A DNA stretch of 64,000 nt, taken from positions 1,054,001 to 1,118,000 of the forward strand of contig NZ_SMGR01000001.1 of NCBI RefSeq assembly GCF_004346865.1, in the 5' to 3' direction. Under the pieces are notes generated by a model. The model did not search any database. It saw only the letters and a program-made list of their open reading frames with translations, and was not told where the DNA came from. A program made the position numbers and the translations under genes. Source of the stretch: Shimia isoporae (lineage in GTDB: Bacteria; Pseudomonadota; Alphaproteobacteria; Rhodobacterales; Rhodobacteraceae). Position 1 is the stretch's first letter; every line of letters begins with the position of its first letter. This document shows positions 16,002 through 25,268 of the stretch, in pieces.

Positions 16002-17660
16002 ATGAAGGAAACACATCCGTCCTCCCGCGCTTTTGCGCCGTTTCGCGTGAGCCTTGACCCATGGTCCGTGGGCGCGTTTTTTATCGCATTGGTGGTCTTG
16101 GGGCCAATTCTGGCCGTTGTATGGATCGCCTTTCATCCCGTCGAAAACATCTGGCCGCACCTCTTGTCCACGACCCTTCCAAGGTATGTGCGCACGACTT
16201 TGATCCTAATGATGGCTGTTGGGCTTTTGGCGGCAACAATCGGCGCGACGACTGCGTGGCTCATCACACGGTATGACTTTGCCGGTCGGCGGTGGATTGA
16301 ATGGGCGCTTTTGCTGCCCTTGGCGATACCGGCCTATGTCGGGGCCTATGCTCTGGTTGATTTTTTGGAATACGCGGGACCGGTTCAAACGGCGATGCGT
16401 GATCTGTTCGGTTGGAAGACATCCAAGGACTATTGGTTTCCTGAGATCCGGTCCTTGGGGGCCGCTATTGTTGTGTTGGCCGCAGCCCTGTTTCCCTATG
16501 TCTACATCCTGGCGCGGGCAGCGTTTCGCGAACAGTCCGGCGCTGGTGAAGAAGTCGCGCAGTCGTTGGGAGTAGGCGCGTTCGGCCGCTTTTGGCGGGT
16601 CGGACTGCCGCTTGCCCGACCTGCGATCGCGGCAGGCACAGCCATCGTGATGATGGAGACGGTGAATGACTTTGGCACCGTCGATTATTTTGCAGTGCAG
16701 ACTTTGACCACTGGTATTTTTTCGGTCTGGCTGGAAAGCAATAATGCGGGAGGGGCCGCTCAAATTGCGACTGTGGTTCTCATGCTTGTGATCTTTTTGG
16801 TCACAATGGAAAAGGTCAGTCGTCGCAAATTTCAGTTCTTCAGCCTGTCAACACGTCATCGCCCTCCGGAGCGTACTCAATTGCGCGGCGCGACTTCAGT
16901 TTTGGCGTTTGTGGCCTGTTTTATTCCGTTCGCCGTTGGCTTTGTTCTGCCATTTGGTGTGATCTTGAACCATGCCTTGTCAAATGGGGATCGTTGGACA
17001 GACCCCGACCTTGTACGGGCACTTGGAAACACACTGCGCGTTGGCGGGATTGCGGCCGTTCTGACAGTGCTTGCAGGCGTATTTATGGTGTACGGCGTTC
17101 GGTTGTCCGGACGCAACCTGCCGAGGCTTCTTCTGCCGCTAACAACCATCGGATATGCGGCGCCCGGAGCTGTGCTTGGCGTTGGCATCCTGATTCCCCT
17201 GGCATCGCTCGATCACACGTTGGCTGATCTTGTGGAGACGATAACGGGAAGACCGACCGGATTGCTGCTTACCGGGTCTGCCTTTGCGATCGTTCTGGCG
17301 TATTGTGTACGTTTTTTTGCCATTGCGCAGGGGGCTGCTGATGGCGCTATGGGGCGCGTTCCCCCGAGCTTGGCGATGGCCGCGCGTTCTTTGGGGCGCT
17401 CAAAGGGACAGGTCCTGCGAGAAGTTTATGCGCCGCTGATACGCGGTACGGTTGGGTCAGCCTTGTTGTTGGTCTTTGTGGACTGCGTCAAAGAACTGCC
17501 TGCAACGATGCTCTTGCGGCCGTTCAACTTTGATACGTTGGCGACACAAGTACATGACCAGGCGAGCTTGGAGAACCTGGGAGACGCCAGTCCCGGTGCC
17601 ATCATGATCGTGCTTGTCGGGCTGGTCGCGGTGGCATTGTTGGCGCGTGCCAATAGATAG
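16002..17660 (+). CDS. Iron(III)-type ABC transporter permease (FbpB/SfuB-like)
   Basis: 552-aa inner-membrane permease with two homologous halves of about six helices each, the fused layout of FbpB/AfuB iron(III) permeases. Each half has an EAA-type loop: EVAQSLGVGAFGRFWRVGLP in the first and ARSLGRSKGQVLREVYAPL in the second. The matching binding protein and ATPase are not in the window, so the gene stands alone and must work with parts encoded elsewhere. ATG 16002 is preferred over GTG 15942, which reads through the region shared with the divergent gene. A terminator follows the stop. Confidence 0.88.
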   Translation: MKETHPSSRAFAPFRVSLDPWSVGAFFIALVVLGPILAVVWIAFHPVENIWPHLLSTTLPRYVRTTLILMMAVGLLAATIGATTAWLITRYDFAGRRWIEWALLLPLAIPAYVGAYALVDFLEYAGPVQTAMRDLFGWKTSKDYWFPEIRSLGAAIVVLAAALFPYVYILARAAFREQSGAGEEVAQSLGVGAFGRFWRVGLPLARPAIAAGTAIVMMETVNDFGTVDYFAVQTLTTGIFSVWLESNNAGGAAQIATVVLMLVIFLVTMEKVSRRKFQFFSLSTRHRPPERTQLRGATSVLAFVACFIPFAVGFVLPFGVILNHALSNGDRWTDPDLVRALGNTLRVGGIAAVLTVLAGVFMVYGVRLSGRNLPRLLLPLTTIGYAAPGAVLGVGILIPLASLDHTLADLVETITGRPTGLLLTGSAFAIVLAYCVRFFAIAQGAADGAMGRVPPSLAMAARSLGRSKGQVLREVYAPLIRGTVGSALLLVFVDCVKELPATMLLRPFNFDTLATQVHDQASLENLGDASPGAIMIVLVGLVAVALLARANR

Positions 17661-17673
17661 TCAAAAAGGGGGT

Positions 17674-17692
17674 TGCGGGCGCCCCGCATTTT
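17674..17692 (+). terminator. Rho-independent terminator after ABC permease
   Basis: Six-bp GC-rich stem TGCGGG / CCCGCA with a 3-nt loop followed by TTTT, 13 bp after the permease stop and just before the tRNA gene. Confidence 0.75.
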
Positions 17693-17710
17693 GCGTATCT
17701 CCCCGCCAGT

Positions 17711-17786
17711 GCCCCTATAGCTCAGCTGGTAGAGCAACTGATTTGTAATCAGTAGGTCCGCGGTTCGAGTCCGTGTGGGGGCACCA
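17711..17786 (+). tRNA. tRNA-Thr (anticodon UGU)
   Basis: 76-nt cloverleaf with encoded CCA. The acceptor stem is GCCCCTA/TGGGGGC, the D arm GCTC-AGCTGGTA-GAGC, the anticodon stem ACTGA/TCAGT with loop TTTGTAA (anticodon TGT), and the T arm has the invariant GGTTCGAGTCC. It lies between the ABC permease and the surface-glycan locus. Confidence 0.97.
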
Positions 17787-17897
17787 CTTTTCAATCTTCG
17801 CCAAACACACTCTAGTCCATTTTTTAGTTGGAAGTGCCGTTCTCGATAGAGAGGTCGCAGTTATCTTGCAAAATTCGGCTTACTTTGGAGAGATAAA

Positions 17898-19538
17898 CTA
17901 CTTTTGCAAAATGAGAAGTGACTGTTCCGTGTTTTCGGTCGGTAAGAATTCGGCCTTCGAAAATATGCGACCCCAAATTTGGTTGGAAAGGCTTGGATGA
18001 TGGACCCCGCGCGATTGAGACAGCAATCCGAGCTCTTCAGTCTCTTCACAAAGCGGTTCTTTTTTTAGGCGGCTTTCATCAACAGTCAAAAAAACGATAC
18101 CGCCGGGTCGCAGAACACGACGTAATTCAGCCAGAAACGCGGTCTCTAACGGTTCTAACCGCGAACCATTGGAAAGAGCGGTGATGACATCGAAATAGTT
18201 GTCCTCTAGCGGAAGACTAGGAATGTCTTGCACGGCGATGGCGCGTGTGGATGGCGGTAAATGCGTGTTAACAAACCTAACCTGCCGGTGCTGCTCGTCC
18301 ACGCCCCACAGTTCTGGAACATCGGATTGGAACGCGAAATGGCGCAATATTCGGCCTGAAGAACAACCGATGTCCAAAAGACGCTTGGTCGAGTGGTTCA
18401 ATGCCTCCAACTGCCGAGAAATGAGGGTGTAGTCCCGAAGTCCGGACAACCAGTACTGTAAGTCGCTGTCCTCGTCGTGCTTTTCTTTGTCTTTTGGGGT
18501 TGGAATAGCGGCAGTATCGCGCGAGGACGCTGCTTTAAGATCCAGAGTTTTCAGAATGTTCGGAAGTTTCTGGGGCTCGATGTCTGCGAGGCGTGTTTGG
18601 TCCCAAGCCGCCGGTGCCTCAGTTGTTTCAAAAGGCGACGTGTCCTGCCAGCCCAGCGGAGGATTTTCTGCGCGGCCTCGCCGACCCCCGTTGGAAAACT
18701 GACGGGGCCTTGGTTCTGAACCTGCCTCGCAGGCGCGATCGGTTGGGTGGGTCAGGTTGGGAAGGTTGCGCAGTAATCCAGATTGTTTGGCCGCAACGAT
18801 AACCAACCTGCCGCGAGGTGGCGCCTCGGATTTTCCCTCGCTCTGCTTGGGCGTAAGATGTCGCCATCGCACTACACGGATGTCCACGAAGCCCAGCCAA
18901 GAGAGAATTCCCTCGATCACCTCTGGACCGCTTGGCAGAGACCCAAAGCCATCAATTCCGGAAAGAGGATGGCTTGATTTTTCAACGACCAGTTCAATGT
19001 TTGGGCTTTCCGGTTCTCGGGCGTCGTAGGCGGCGCAAGCGGTCGTCAGAACCAGCACTTCGCGTGTCCGGTCCGCCGCGAACTTCAATCCCTCGACCGG
19101 AGTGGCGAGATGCTGAAACAGATTGCCGAACCAAGTTACGTCGTATTCAGCGTCGTGTGTCTCAAGCTCCGACAAAGATGCGTGTTCTAACAAAATGTTC
19201 TGAGGAGCATTTGTTTTATGGCGCAAAACCAGACTTGCCTGTTCAATCCAGTTCGACCGGGCATCAAACCCGTAGATCCTTCCGGCACCCCGTTCATGAG
19301 CGGCCAATGCCACGCCTCCAGCATTACAGCCGCAATCGAGAAAAGATCGGCCGGCGAGGCCATCAGGAAAGATCTTGTCGATTACTGAGAAAAATAGTTT
19401 GGACGGATCGTACTGCAAAATTCCATTGGCCGACGATTTGGCCGATTGGGTTGATATGCCGCCACCCAGTTCGATGGTGTGGTGCCAAGGCGCCAGAGCT
19501 TCGATTTCTGAAACGATGTTCCGAGTTGATTTACTCAA
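17898..19538 (-). CDS. Double SAM-dependent methyltransferase
   Basis: 546 aa with two class I methyltransferase domains. The first (about 10-240) starts ALAPWHHTIELGGGI, then GRSFLDCGCNAGGVAL; it is of the CmoB-like (Methyltransf_9) kind and closely resembles the C-terminal half of the fusion at 27133. A Pro/Ser-rich linker (about 255-350) follows. The second (about 370-530) has LLDIGCSSGRIL and LRPGGIVFLTVD. The start is TTG at 19538 with AAAGG upstream. Last gene of the minus-strand glycan operon, 16 bp after the 651-aa glycosyltransferase; probably methylates glycan residues. Confidence 0.8.
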   Translation of the reverse strand: MSKSTRNIVSEIEALAPWHHTIELGGGISTQSAKSSANGILQYDPSKLFFSVIDKIFPDGLAGRSFLDCGCNAGGVALAAHERGAGRIYGFDARSNWIEQASLVLRHKTNAPQNILLEHASLSELETHDAEYDVTWFGNLFQHLATPVEGLKFAADRTREVLVLTTACAAYDAREPESPNIELVVEKSSHPLSGIDGFGSLPSGPEVIEGILSWLGFVDIRVVRWRHLTPKQSEGKSEAPPRGRLVIVAAKQSGLLRNLPNLTHPTDRACEAGSEPRPRQFSNGGRRGRAENPPLGWQDTSPFETTEAPAAWDQTRLADIEPQKLPNILKTLDLKAASSRDTAAIPTPKDKEKHDEDSDLQYWLSGLRDYTLISRQLEALNHSTKRLLDIGCSSGRILRHFAFQSDVPELWGVDEQHRQVRFVNTHLPPSTRAIAVQDIPSLPLEDNYFDVITALSNGSRLEPLETAFLAELRRVLRPGGIVFLTVDESRLKKEPLCEETEELGLLSQSRGVHHPSLSNQIWGRIFSKAEFLPTENTEQSLLILQK

Positions 19539-19554
19539 GCTTGTTGCCTTTCAC

Positions 19555-21510
19555 TTATGGCGAGACCTGCAAGGGGCGCACCACATCTCTGGCGCCGTGA
19601 GTGTGGGTGGTAAGCGCCGCTTGTAGATCCGGATCAGACAGATGCAGGGCCTCAAGATGTCCAATTCTCTTGCCGAGATAGGTTGTCGACAAGGAATTGC
19701 CGGTCAGCACCGCTTGTTTCGGGATCGTCAGTGGAGTGAGTTGGGTCAACGACAGAAGCTCCAACGTATTGATCATTGTAAGGCGTTTGGGGCGAGGGTT
19801 CGCCAACAAATCGCGCAAGAATAGTGCCCGAGCGTCGCGTGTGTCTTCCGGAGGCTGGCACAGTTTAACGCGAAAATTCTTGGCGTTCAGCTCCGCCAGA
19901 ACCTCGTCCACGTCCGCTCCAAAACGGCCATCGATGAGGACGACGTCGCATTGTTCAGGCGGCCCCCCAAGCGCCATGAGTGCTCGCAAATCCTCTCGAC
20001 AGCCGTTCATAACGATCAAGTGCTCGGGCGCGGTTTGAAACTGGAGTTCGGGCCAGCCCGCGACCGGTTGGCGTTTGGCTGCAGATTTTATGAGCCCGTA
20101 GACGTCCATGCAATAGGAAGCATAGTCCCAATTGGCTGCGATTTTCTGTTTCGCAGCAGTGCCTTGGTCAACCGTCAAAGCAGGATTTATAAGATAGGTG
20201 TCGACGGCTCTTGCTGCAGCGGCCAGATCACCCATGTCAACAATCGTGCCAGCGTCATCACCGATCAATTCGGGAGCACCGCCACCATTGCGAAAAGCAA
20301 TGACCGGCAAGCCGCATGCCATTGCCTCGTGAATCACGCACGGGAAGGGGTCTGCGCGCGCCGTCAGCAAGAAAAGATCGCCACCAAGGAACACTTGTTC
20401 GATATCGGGGGTAGATGGGAGAAAGTGAATGTTTTGCTCAAGCTCCGCAGCAATCACGGCATCCTGAGCGTAGGTAAAACTCTTATCCGGCGCACCGTGC
20501 CACACGAAGTGAAGTGGTTTGCCCTGTGGCGCCATTTCCAATGCGAGTGCGGCGATGTCGACGAACATGTCCGACCCTTTGCGAATATCAACCGTCCCAA
20601 CGTTCAGAACAACGAAGGCGTCCTCGGGTAGATTCAACCGTTCACGCAAAAGGCGGCGACAAGTGGATTTTTCCATCGAGCCGAAATCATCCTGAAGAAG
20701 TCCTTGCCCGCGTACCGTCGTCTTTTTCATGTCCAGTTCGGAATAGGTTTCCGCGGCCCGGCTGACGAATTGGGACGGAAACACAACCGTGTGCGAGTAA
20801 TTTGCAATTTCTTCAAATCTGGCAGGGGGATAGTAGGCAGCAATTTCGTGTATTAGAGAAATGACCGGCACAGACTGCGCGGCCAGTGCACGGCCAATGC
20901 GATGGGATTCTGCCGAGTTTACCAATGCGCAAACCGGTGGGTTGCCGCGGAAAATGCCAGTTTTGCCAAACAGCGAGCGGATTTCGTGAATAGCTTGTTC
21001 CTCGGTCCCGTCGGGCGCGTGTCGGCTTCGGGACATTACGTGGCAATGGGACAAGGCCTGAAATTCGGGAAGCCGTTCGCCACCTGCATCCAAAATTGTG
21101 AAACACTCAAAGGCTCCGGTTTTTGAGATCATGTCCAGAAGACGCAGGATAATAGCGGGTGCGCCCGTCCGACTGGCATCGTGACTGACAAACAGAAGGC
21201 GGGGCTTTTCGAACATTCCCGACCTTACGTAGGCATCGAGTGCCGTTTCATCGCGAAAACTTCTATCGATCAGGTGGTTGCGGACATAGTCCGCGGTGAA
21301 AAAGGCGCTTGGTTTTCGCTCTTCACTGATGCCGTGTCTGCGGAAATGTTGGTCCATTGGAACTGCGGCAGCAGCAGCATCCGGGTTGGTGCGTTGATAA
21401 AAATCTGAGTCGAGCACCTTGGACACGTCGGATTTTTTCAAACCCGTCGCTGCGCTGGTTCTTTGGTCTCTGAGAATGTTCAGGATTGTATTGAGAGTTG
21501 CCTGGATCAT
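19555..21510 (-). CDS. Glycosyltransferase family 4 protein
   Basis: 651 aa. A short N-terminal unit (SDFYQRTNPDAAAA, then FTADYVRNHL) resembles the repeats of the next protein upstream. Residues about 100-460 form a GT-B fold with SHDASRTGAPAIILRLLDMI and the GT4 signature EAMACGLPVIAFRNGGGAPE for nucleotide-sugar binding. A further 180 residues (Rossmann-like, LIVMNGCREDLRALM) follow. It overlaps the upstream gene by 4 bp (ATGA), so translation is coupled. The likely role is adding sugars to a surface polysaccharide; acceptor and sugar are unknown. Confidence 0.85.
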   Translation of the reverse strand: MIQATLNTILNILRDQRTSAATGLKKSDVSKVLDSDFYQRTNPDAAAAAVPMDQHFRRHGISEERKPSAFFTADYVRNHLIDRSFRDETALDAYVRSGMFEKPRLLFVSHDASRTGAPAIILRLLDMISKTGAFECFTILDAGGERLPEFQALSHCHVMSRSRHAPDGTEEQAIHEIRSLFGKTGIFRGNPPVCALVNSAESHRIGRALAAQSVPVISLIHEIAAYYPPARFEEIANYSHTVVFPSQFVSRAAETYSELDMKKTTVRGQGLLQDDFGSMEKSTCRRLLRERLNLPEDAFVVLNVGTVDIRKGSDMFVDIAALALEMAPQGKPLHFVWHGAPDKSFTYAQDAVIAAELEQNIHFLPSTPDIEQVFLGGDLFLLTARADPFPCVIHEAMACGLPVIAFRNGGGAPELIGDDAGTIVDMGDLAAAARAVDTYLINPALTVDQGTAAKQKIAANWDYASYCMDVYGLIKSAAKRQPVAGWPELQFQTAPEHLIVMNGCREDLRALMALGGPPEQCDVVLIDGRFGADVDEVLAELNAKNFRVKLCQPPEDTRDARALFLRDLLANPRPKRLTMINTLELLSLTQLTPLTIPKQAVLTGNSLSTTYLGKRIGHLEALHLSDPDLQAALTTHTHGARDVVRPLQVSP

Positions 21511-24260
21511 GGCTGCATCCTGTCGGTGACGGTAATCCGGCTGGTGAGTTCGGGTGTCAGGAGGCAGAGTTCGTCGTAAGTTTCCGGGCTTGAAACAACG
21601 ATTTTGTCAAACGACGCACCATGTTGGTAAATTGCGTCTAATTCGGCTTGGATACTCTCAACCATCCATATGGCTGCGTCAAATTTCTCCAAATCCTTCC
21701 AGGTTTGCGCCGAAGATGGCGTTGCAAACACCAAATGTTCGCATTTTGCATTGCGCAACTCTCTTTCCATTTCGGCGGGAAAAAGGCCTGTTTCTGTTTG
21801 GGCGGTGTGAAAGTGTTTGAAATCGGACTTGGCTGCGTCTGCGTCGAGATGAAGACCGAGCCTATCCGGTGAGGATGTGACCAGCAAAAGAGTACGGTCG
21901 ATCGCAAGGTCTGGAGCGGGTAAATCCAAGTCGCTTGCAACCAGACCCAAGGCCTCTGATATCCGCTTTGAGAGCGCCTCCAGAGATAAACTTTTCAACA
22001 CGTACTCCGTACCCTTACGACCTTGTTCCGAGCGCGCATCGGGATCGGAAGACAGTTGTTTTAGAGCGGACTTCAGTCGTTTCAGGTCAAAAGCAGGGCA
22101 GGAAACTACCGCGTCCGTTGCCACGAGAGGTTCAAAATCAATTGATCCAGCCATCAATAGGATAGGCGTTCCCTGCGACAACGCGTGTTTCAGGTGGATT
22201 TGGTCGCACCCGTCGCGCCCGAGCTTTACGTAGAGGTCCGCGACGTTTAGCGCTTCTTCAAAACTTATGTCGTCGACCAAATGAAAGCGATCTGATCCGC
22301 CACTCGTTCGCGCATAATGAGCCGCATAGAATTTCGGCGCGTTGCCCCAGAGGTGTCCTTCCCCGTGCCAAACAAACCGAACATTTTTTGGGATATCGCG
22401 GTCTTCAAAACAAAGTGCCGCCAAAGCTCCAAACAGGTCTGCGCCGTCTGCCAGAGAGGGTGGGCCGCTGGAAAGTACGACAACGTCTGTGTCCGACCAT
22501 CCATATTTCGAGCGAAGGTTTTGTGGGGTTAGTGCACGTTTCTTCGTCCGTGCAAGACGCAGGTGAAAACCGGAGTGAAGTTTGTGTGAGGCGACCGCAC
22601 CGTTGACCTCTATTTTTGCGGCTTCTGTGTCATTCTCAAAGAGCACCTTGTCCGCCCATTGTTCCAACCGCATCTGCACGTCTTGTTCCAAAGCGTACCC
22701 CTGCGATCCAAAGGCAAGTTTGGGACAGCGCATTTGTCCGAATGCCTCTAGAAGCCGGGTTTGGTCAGAACAGTCAAAAAAGGCTGCAACGGGTGTGTTT
22801 ACCCCAAGCGTTCGAACCAATTTTTCGGCAGATTCCCTTATGGTTGCTTCGCTTAGTTTGCTCAGCGGTTGGGCGCCCAAATGCCAGACGTGGGCAACGT
22901 CAAAAAAGGACTGAGATAGTTGCGTCTGTGTTGGTCCGACAACAATCCACTCAACCTCGCTGGCGCCGTTCTGCGCCTTTAGAAAGTCCAACCACGCACG
23001 CGTTGGTTCGGTGTCTTCCAGGGTCTCGAGAACAATCATCACGCGTGGCCTAAGGTGCCAGTTGTTTGAGAAGTATTGGTCGATTGGATCCTGAATACCT
23101 TCACCCGAGCGGATTAATTGAGATTTTACATAAGGCAATGAAATCAGACCGTTGGGGCGACTGCCTGACGGGTAGCCGAACCGCAAATAATGCATGAGTA
23201 AAGCCGCAGGGGTGTCCAATTCTTGCGGAACTTGCCGCGCATAGAAATCAGGCGAAAAATCCGGAAACAACGAAAGCGGAATACTGCTCTTATCTTTGAT
23301 CCATTGGTCTGGAAAAGAGTCGGACTTGGCTGAGGCTCGCCGATGCATACGAAATGCTTCGCTCGGTATCATTTTGTGGGGAGACGGCACGTTTACATCC
23401 TGAGACGCCTGTTTCGAAATCGGATCACCAATCCGCGGCGCAGCCCAAACGAAAGGTGAGGACGGGAGCCGATTTTCGGCCGGCGTGTCTAAGAAATGCA
23501 GGAGTGTATCGTGCGGTGGTTTGTGGCCATGTCTTATGAATTGCTGCTCGTAGTATTCCGGATCAAACTGAGGATGAGGTGACGTGGTCTTTGCCGAAGT
23601 GAGATAGTGATAAAGCGCGTACTGGACGTCCAAACCATCCGGAAGTTGTGAACGGTAGAAGCTTTCGTCGAACATGGGATGAGGAGATTGCACATTTCCG
23701 GATTGCCAATAGTGCTCGATAGCACTTTTGACCGACAGACCCTCAAGCCCGTCGCTGGACAAGCCAAGCCCTAGAAAGGGATGTGCCAATCTTGGAGGTG
23801 CATCGTTTTGTAGTAACTCTTCCAGAAGCGAAGCTGCGTCGGGGCCCTCCAGGTGAACGGCGAGCCTTTCACGATGCAAAAATGGGCTGAAGTGAGCAAT
23901 TGAGGCACCGAAATGCACATTTGCATGCTCAATCGCTTCAACAGGTGTCACGTTTCGTAGTCGAGCTTGGGACGCATAGAAATCGTGATCAAACAGCGGG
24001 TTGATCAGGCGGCCCTCCGCCGCACCATGTGTAAGAAAATGGACGGTCGGATTGAGTGAGGGCTCGGAAGTCCCCGAAATTTGCCGACGGTAAAATGCTA
24101 GATCGAAAAATGCATTCGGTGGAAGAGCTGACGTTCGTTCCGCCAAAATTTGTTCGACAACCTCTTCATCCGACACAGCTTCGGAAATATTCTGCGAGGT
24201 ACGCACGAACCGTAAGTCAAAGAACCCTGGGAAAGTATCAAATAGGTGGTGACGTTTCAT
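21507..24260 (-). CDS. Large glycosyltransferase with N-terminal FD-x2-FY repeats
   Basis: 917 aa. The N-terminal 400 residues contain at least five degenerate units of 45-60 residues with the core P-x-FD-x2-FY, for example NPLFDHDFYASQ, HPMFDESFYRSQL, HPQFDPEYYEQQF and FPDFSPDFYARQ, usually followed by HYL or HFL. Such repeats precede GT domains in many alphaproteobacterial glycan enzymes. Residues about 410-750 form a GT-B-like domain (LSSGPPSLADGADLFGALAAL, WHGEGHLWGN). The C-terminal 160 residues are not recognised. It overlaps galE and the 651-aa gene by 4 bp each, inside one operon. Confidence 0.78.
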   Translation of the reverse strand: MKRHHLFDTFPGFFDLRFVRTSQNISEAVSDEEVVEQILAERTSALPPNAFFDLAFYRRQISGTSEPSLNPTVHFLTHGAAEGRLINPLFDHDFYASQARLRNVTPVEAIEHANVHFGASIAHFSPFLHRERLAVHLEGPDAASLLEELLQNDAPPRLAHPFLGLGLSSDGLEGLSVKSAIEHYWQSGNVQSPHPMFDESFYRSQLPDGLDVQYALYHYLTSAKTTSPHPQFDPEYYEQQFIRHGHKPPHDTLLHFLDTPAENRLPSSPFVWAAPRIGDPISKQASQDVNVPSPHKMIPSEAFRMHRRASAKSDSFPDQWIKDKSSIPLSLFPDFSPDFYARQVPQELDTPAALLMHYLRFGYPSGSRPNGLISLPYVKSQLIRSGEGIQDPIDQYFSNNWHLRPRVMIVLETLEDTEPTRAWLDFLKAQNGASEVEWIVVGPTQTQLSQSFFDVAHVWHLGAQPLSKLSEATIRESAEKLVRTLGVNTPVAAFFDCSDQTRLLEAFGQMRCPKLAFGSQGYALEQDVQMRLEQWADKVLFENDTEAAKIEVNGAVASHKLHSGFHLRLARTKKRALTPQNLRSKYGWSDTDVVVLSSGPPSLADGADLFGALAALCFEDRDIPKNVRFVWHGEGHLWGNAPKFYAAHYARTSGGSDRFHLVDDISFEEALNVADLYVKLGRDGCDQIHLKHALSQGTPILLMAGSIDFEPLVATDAVVSCPAFDLKRLKSALKQLSSDPDARSEQGRKGTEYVLKSLSLEALSKRISEALGLVASDLDLPAPDLAIDRTLLLVTSSPDRLGLHLDADAAKSDFKHFHTAQTETGLFPAEMERELRNAKCEHLVFATPSSAQTWKDLEKFDAAIWMVESIQAELDAIYQHGASFDKIVVSSPETYDELCLLTPELTSRITVTDRMQP

Positions 24261-25267
24261 CGGCTTTGCAGTTCGGCCTCTGCCGGATTGTGAGTCGCTT
24301 GCTTGCGGTGCCAGGCGGTGGCGGTCTCGACAATTTCATTGAGGCTGGAGTGTAGCGGTTCGAACCCCAAAACCCTTTGAGCCTTGCTGGCGTCCGCGAC
24401 AAGGCTTGCCGGATCGCCTGGTCGCCTTGCGCGAAGGTGGTGCGGAACTGGTTTGTCGAGGTGAACTTTGACCGTTTCGATAATCTGTTTGACAGAGTAT
24501 CCCTCACCTACGCCCAGATTGAATTGGTCCGTCTGTCCACCATCCAGAAGGTATTTACACGCGGCAACATGTGCACGTGCCAAATCTGTAACATGGATAT
24601 AGTCACGTACGGCCGTGCCGTCAGGCGTCGAATAGTCTGTTCCAAAAACATAAAAATCGTCGATTTCCCCCAGTCCAGATAGAATTGCTCGGGGGATCAG
24701 ATGGGTTTCTTCACGATGCGATTCCCCGATTTCTCCGTCTGGATCGGCACCTGCAGCGTTGAAGTATCTCAGGGCCACGGAGCGAAGACCATATGCAGCG
24801 GAAAAATCCTGAAGCATGTGTTCCGTCATCAATTTTGTTCGACCGTAAGGGTTAATCGGGTTCTGGGGCGTAGTCTCGGAAATGCGGTCTGCCGCTGGGT
24901 CGCCATAGGTGGCGCAGGAGGAGGAGAAGATGAGGGGAATGTTTCCAGCCCGATGCATGGTCTGTATGATATTAAGCGAACCGCGAACGTTGTTTTCATA
25001 GTATTGCGACGGGTTCCGTACGGACTCCCCTACATACGCACAGGCGGCAAAGTGAACTGCCGCAGAAGGCCTAACCTTGGCGACGGCCTTATCAAGTTCA
25101 TCCTGATTTCGAATGTCTCCGACTATCAAATCGCCCCACTTTACGTGGTCTTTGTGACCTTCGCTCAAGTTATCGAAAGTCACAGGTGTGAAGCCGTTTT
25201 CGCTTAGGTTTTTGCAAGTGTGGCTGCCGATATATCCAGCGCCTCCGAATACCAACACGCGCGACAT
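24257..25267 (-). CDS. galE: UDP-glucose 4-epimerase
   Basis: 336-aa extended SDR enzyme that interconverts UDP-glucose and UDP-galactose. The NAD loop is GGAGYIGSHTCKNL, the catalytic Tyr/Lys pair lies in NPYGRTKLM, and SSSCATYGDP holds the conserved Ser/Thr. Length and motifs match GalE throughout. It is in the operon between the UDP-xylose synthase-like gene (1 bp gap) and the 917-aa glycosyltransferase (4-bp overlap), so it probably supplies UDP-galactose for the glycan. Confidence 0.93.
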   Translation of the reverse strand: MSRVLVFGGAGYIGSHTCKNLSENGFTPVTFDNLSEGHKDHVKWGDLIVGDIRNQDELDKAVAKVRPSAAVHFAACAYVGESVRNPSQYYENNVRGSLNIIQTMHRAGNIPLIFSSSCATYGDPAADRISETTPQNPINPYGRTKLMTEHMLQDFSAAYGLRSVALRYFNAAGADPDGEIGESHREETHLIPRAILSGLGEIDDFYVFGTDYSTPDGTAVRDYIHVTDLARAHVAACKYLLDGGQTDQFNLGVGEGYSVKQIIETVKVHLDKPVPHHLRARRPGDPASLVADASKAQRVLGFEPLHSSLNEIVETATAWHRKQATHNPAEAELQSR

Positions 25268-25268
25268 T

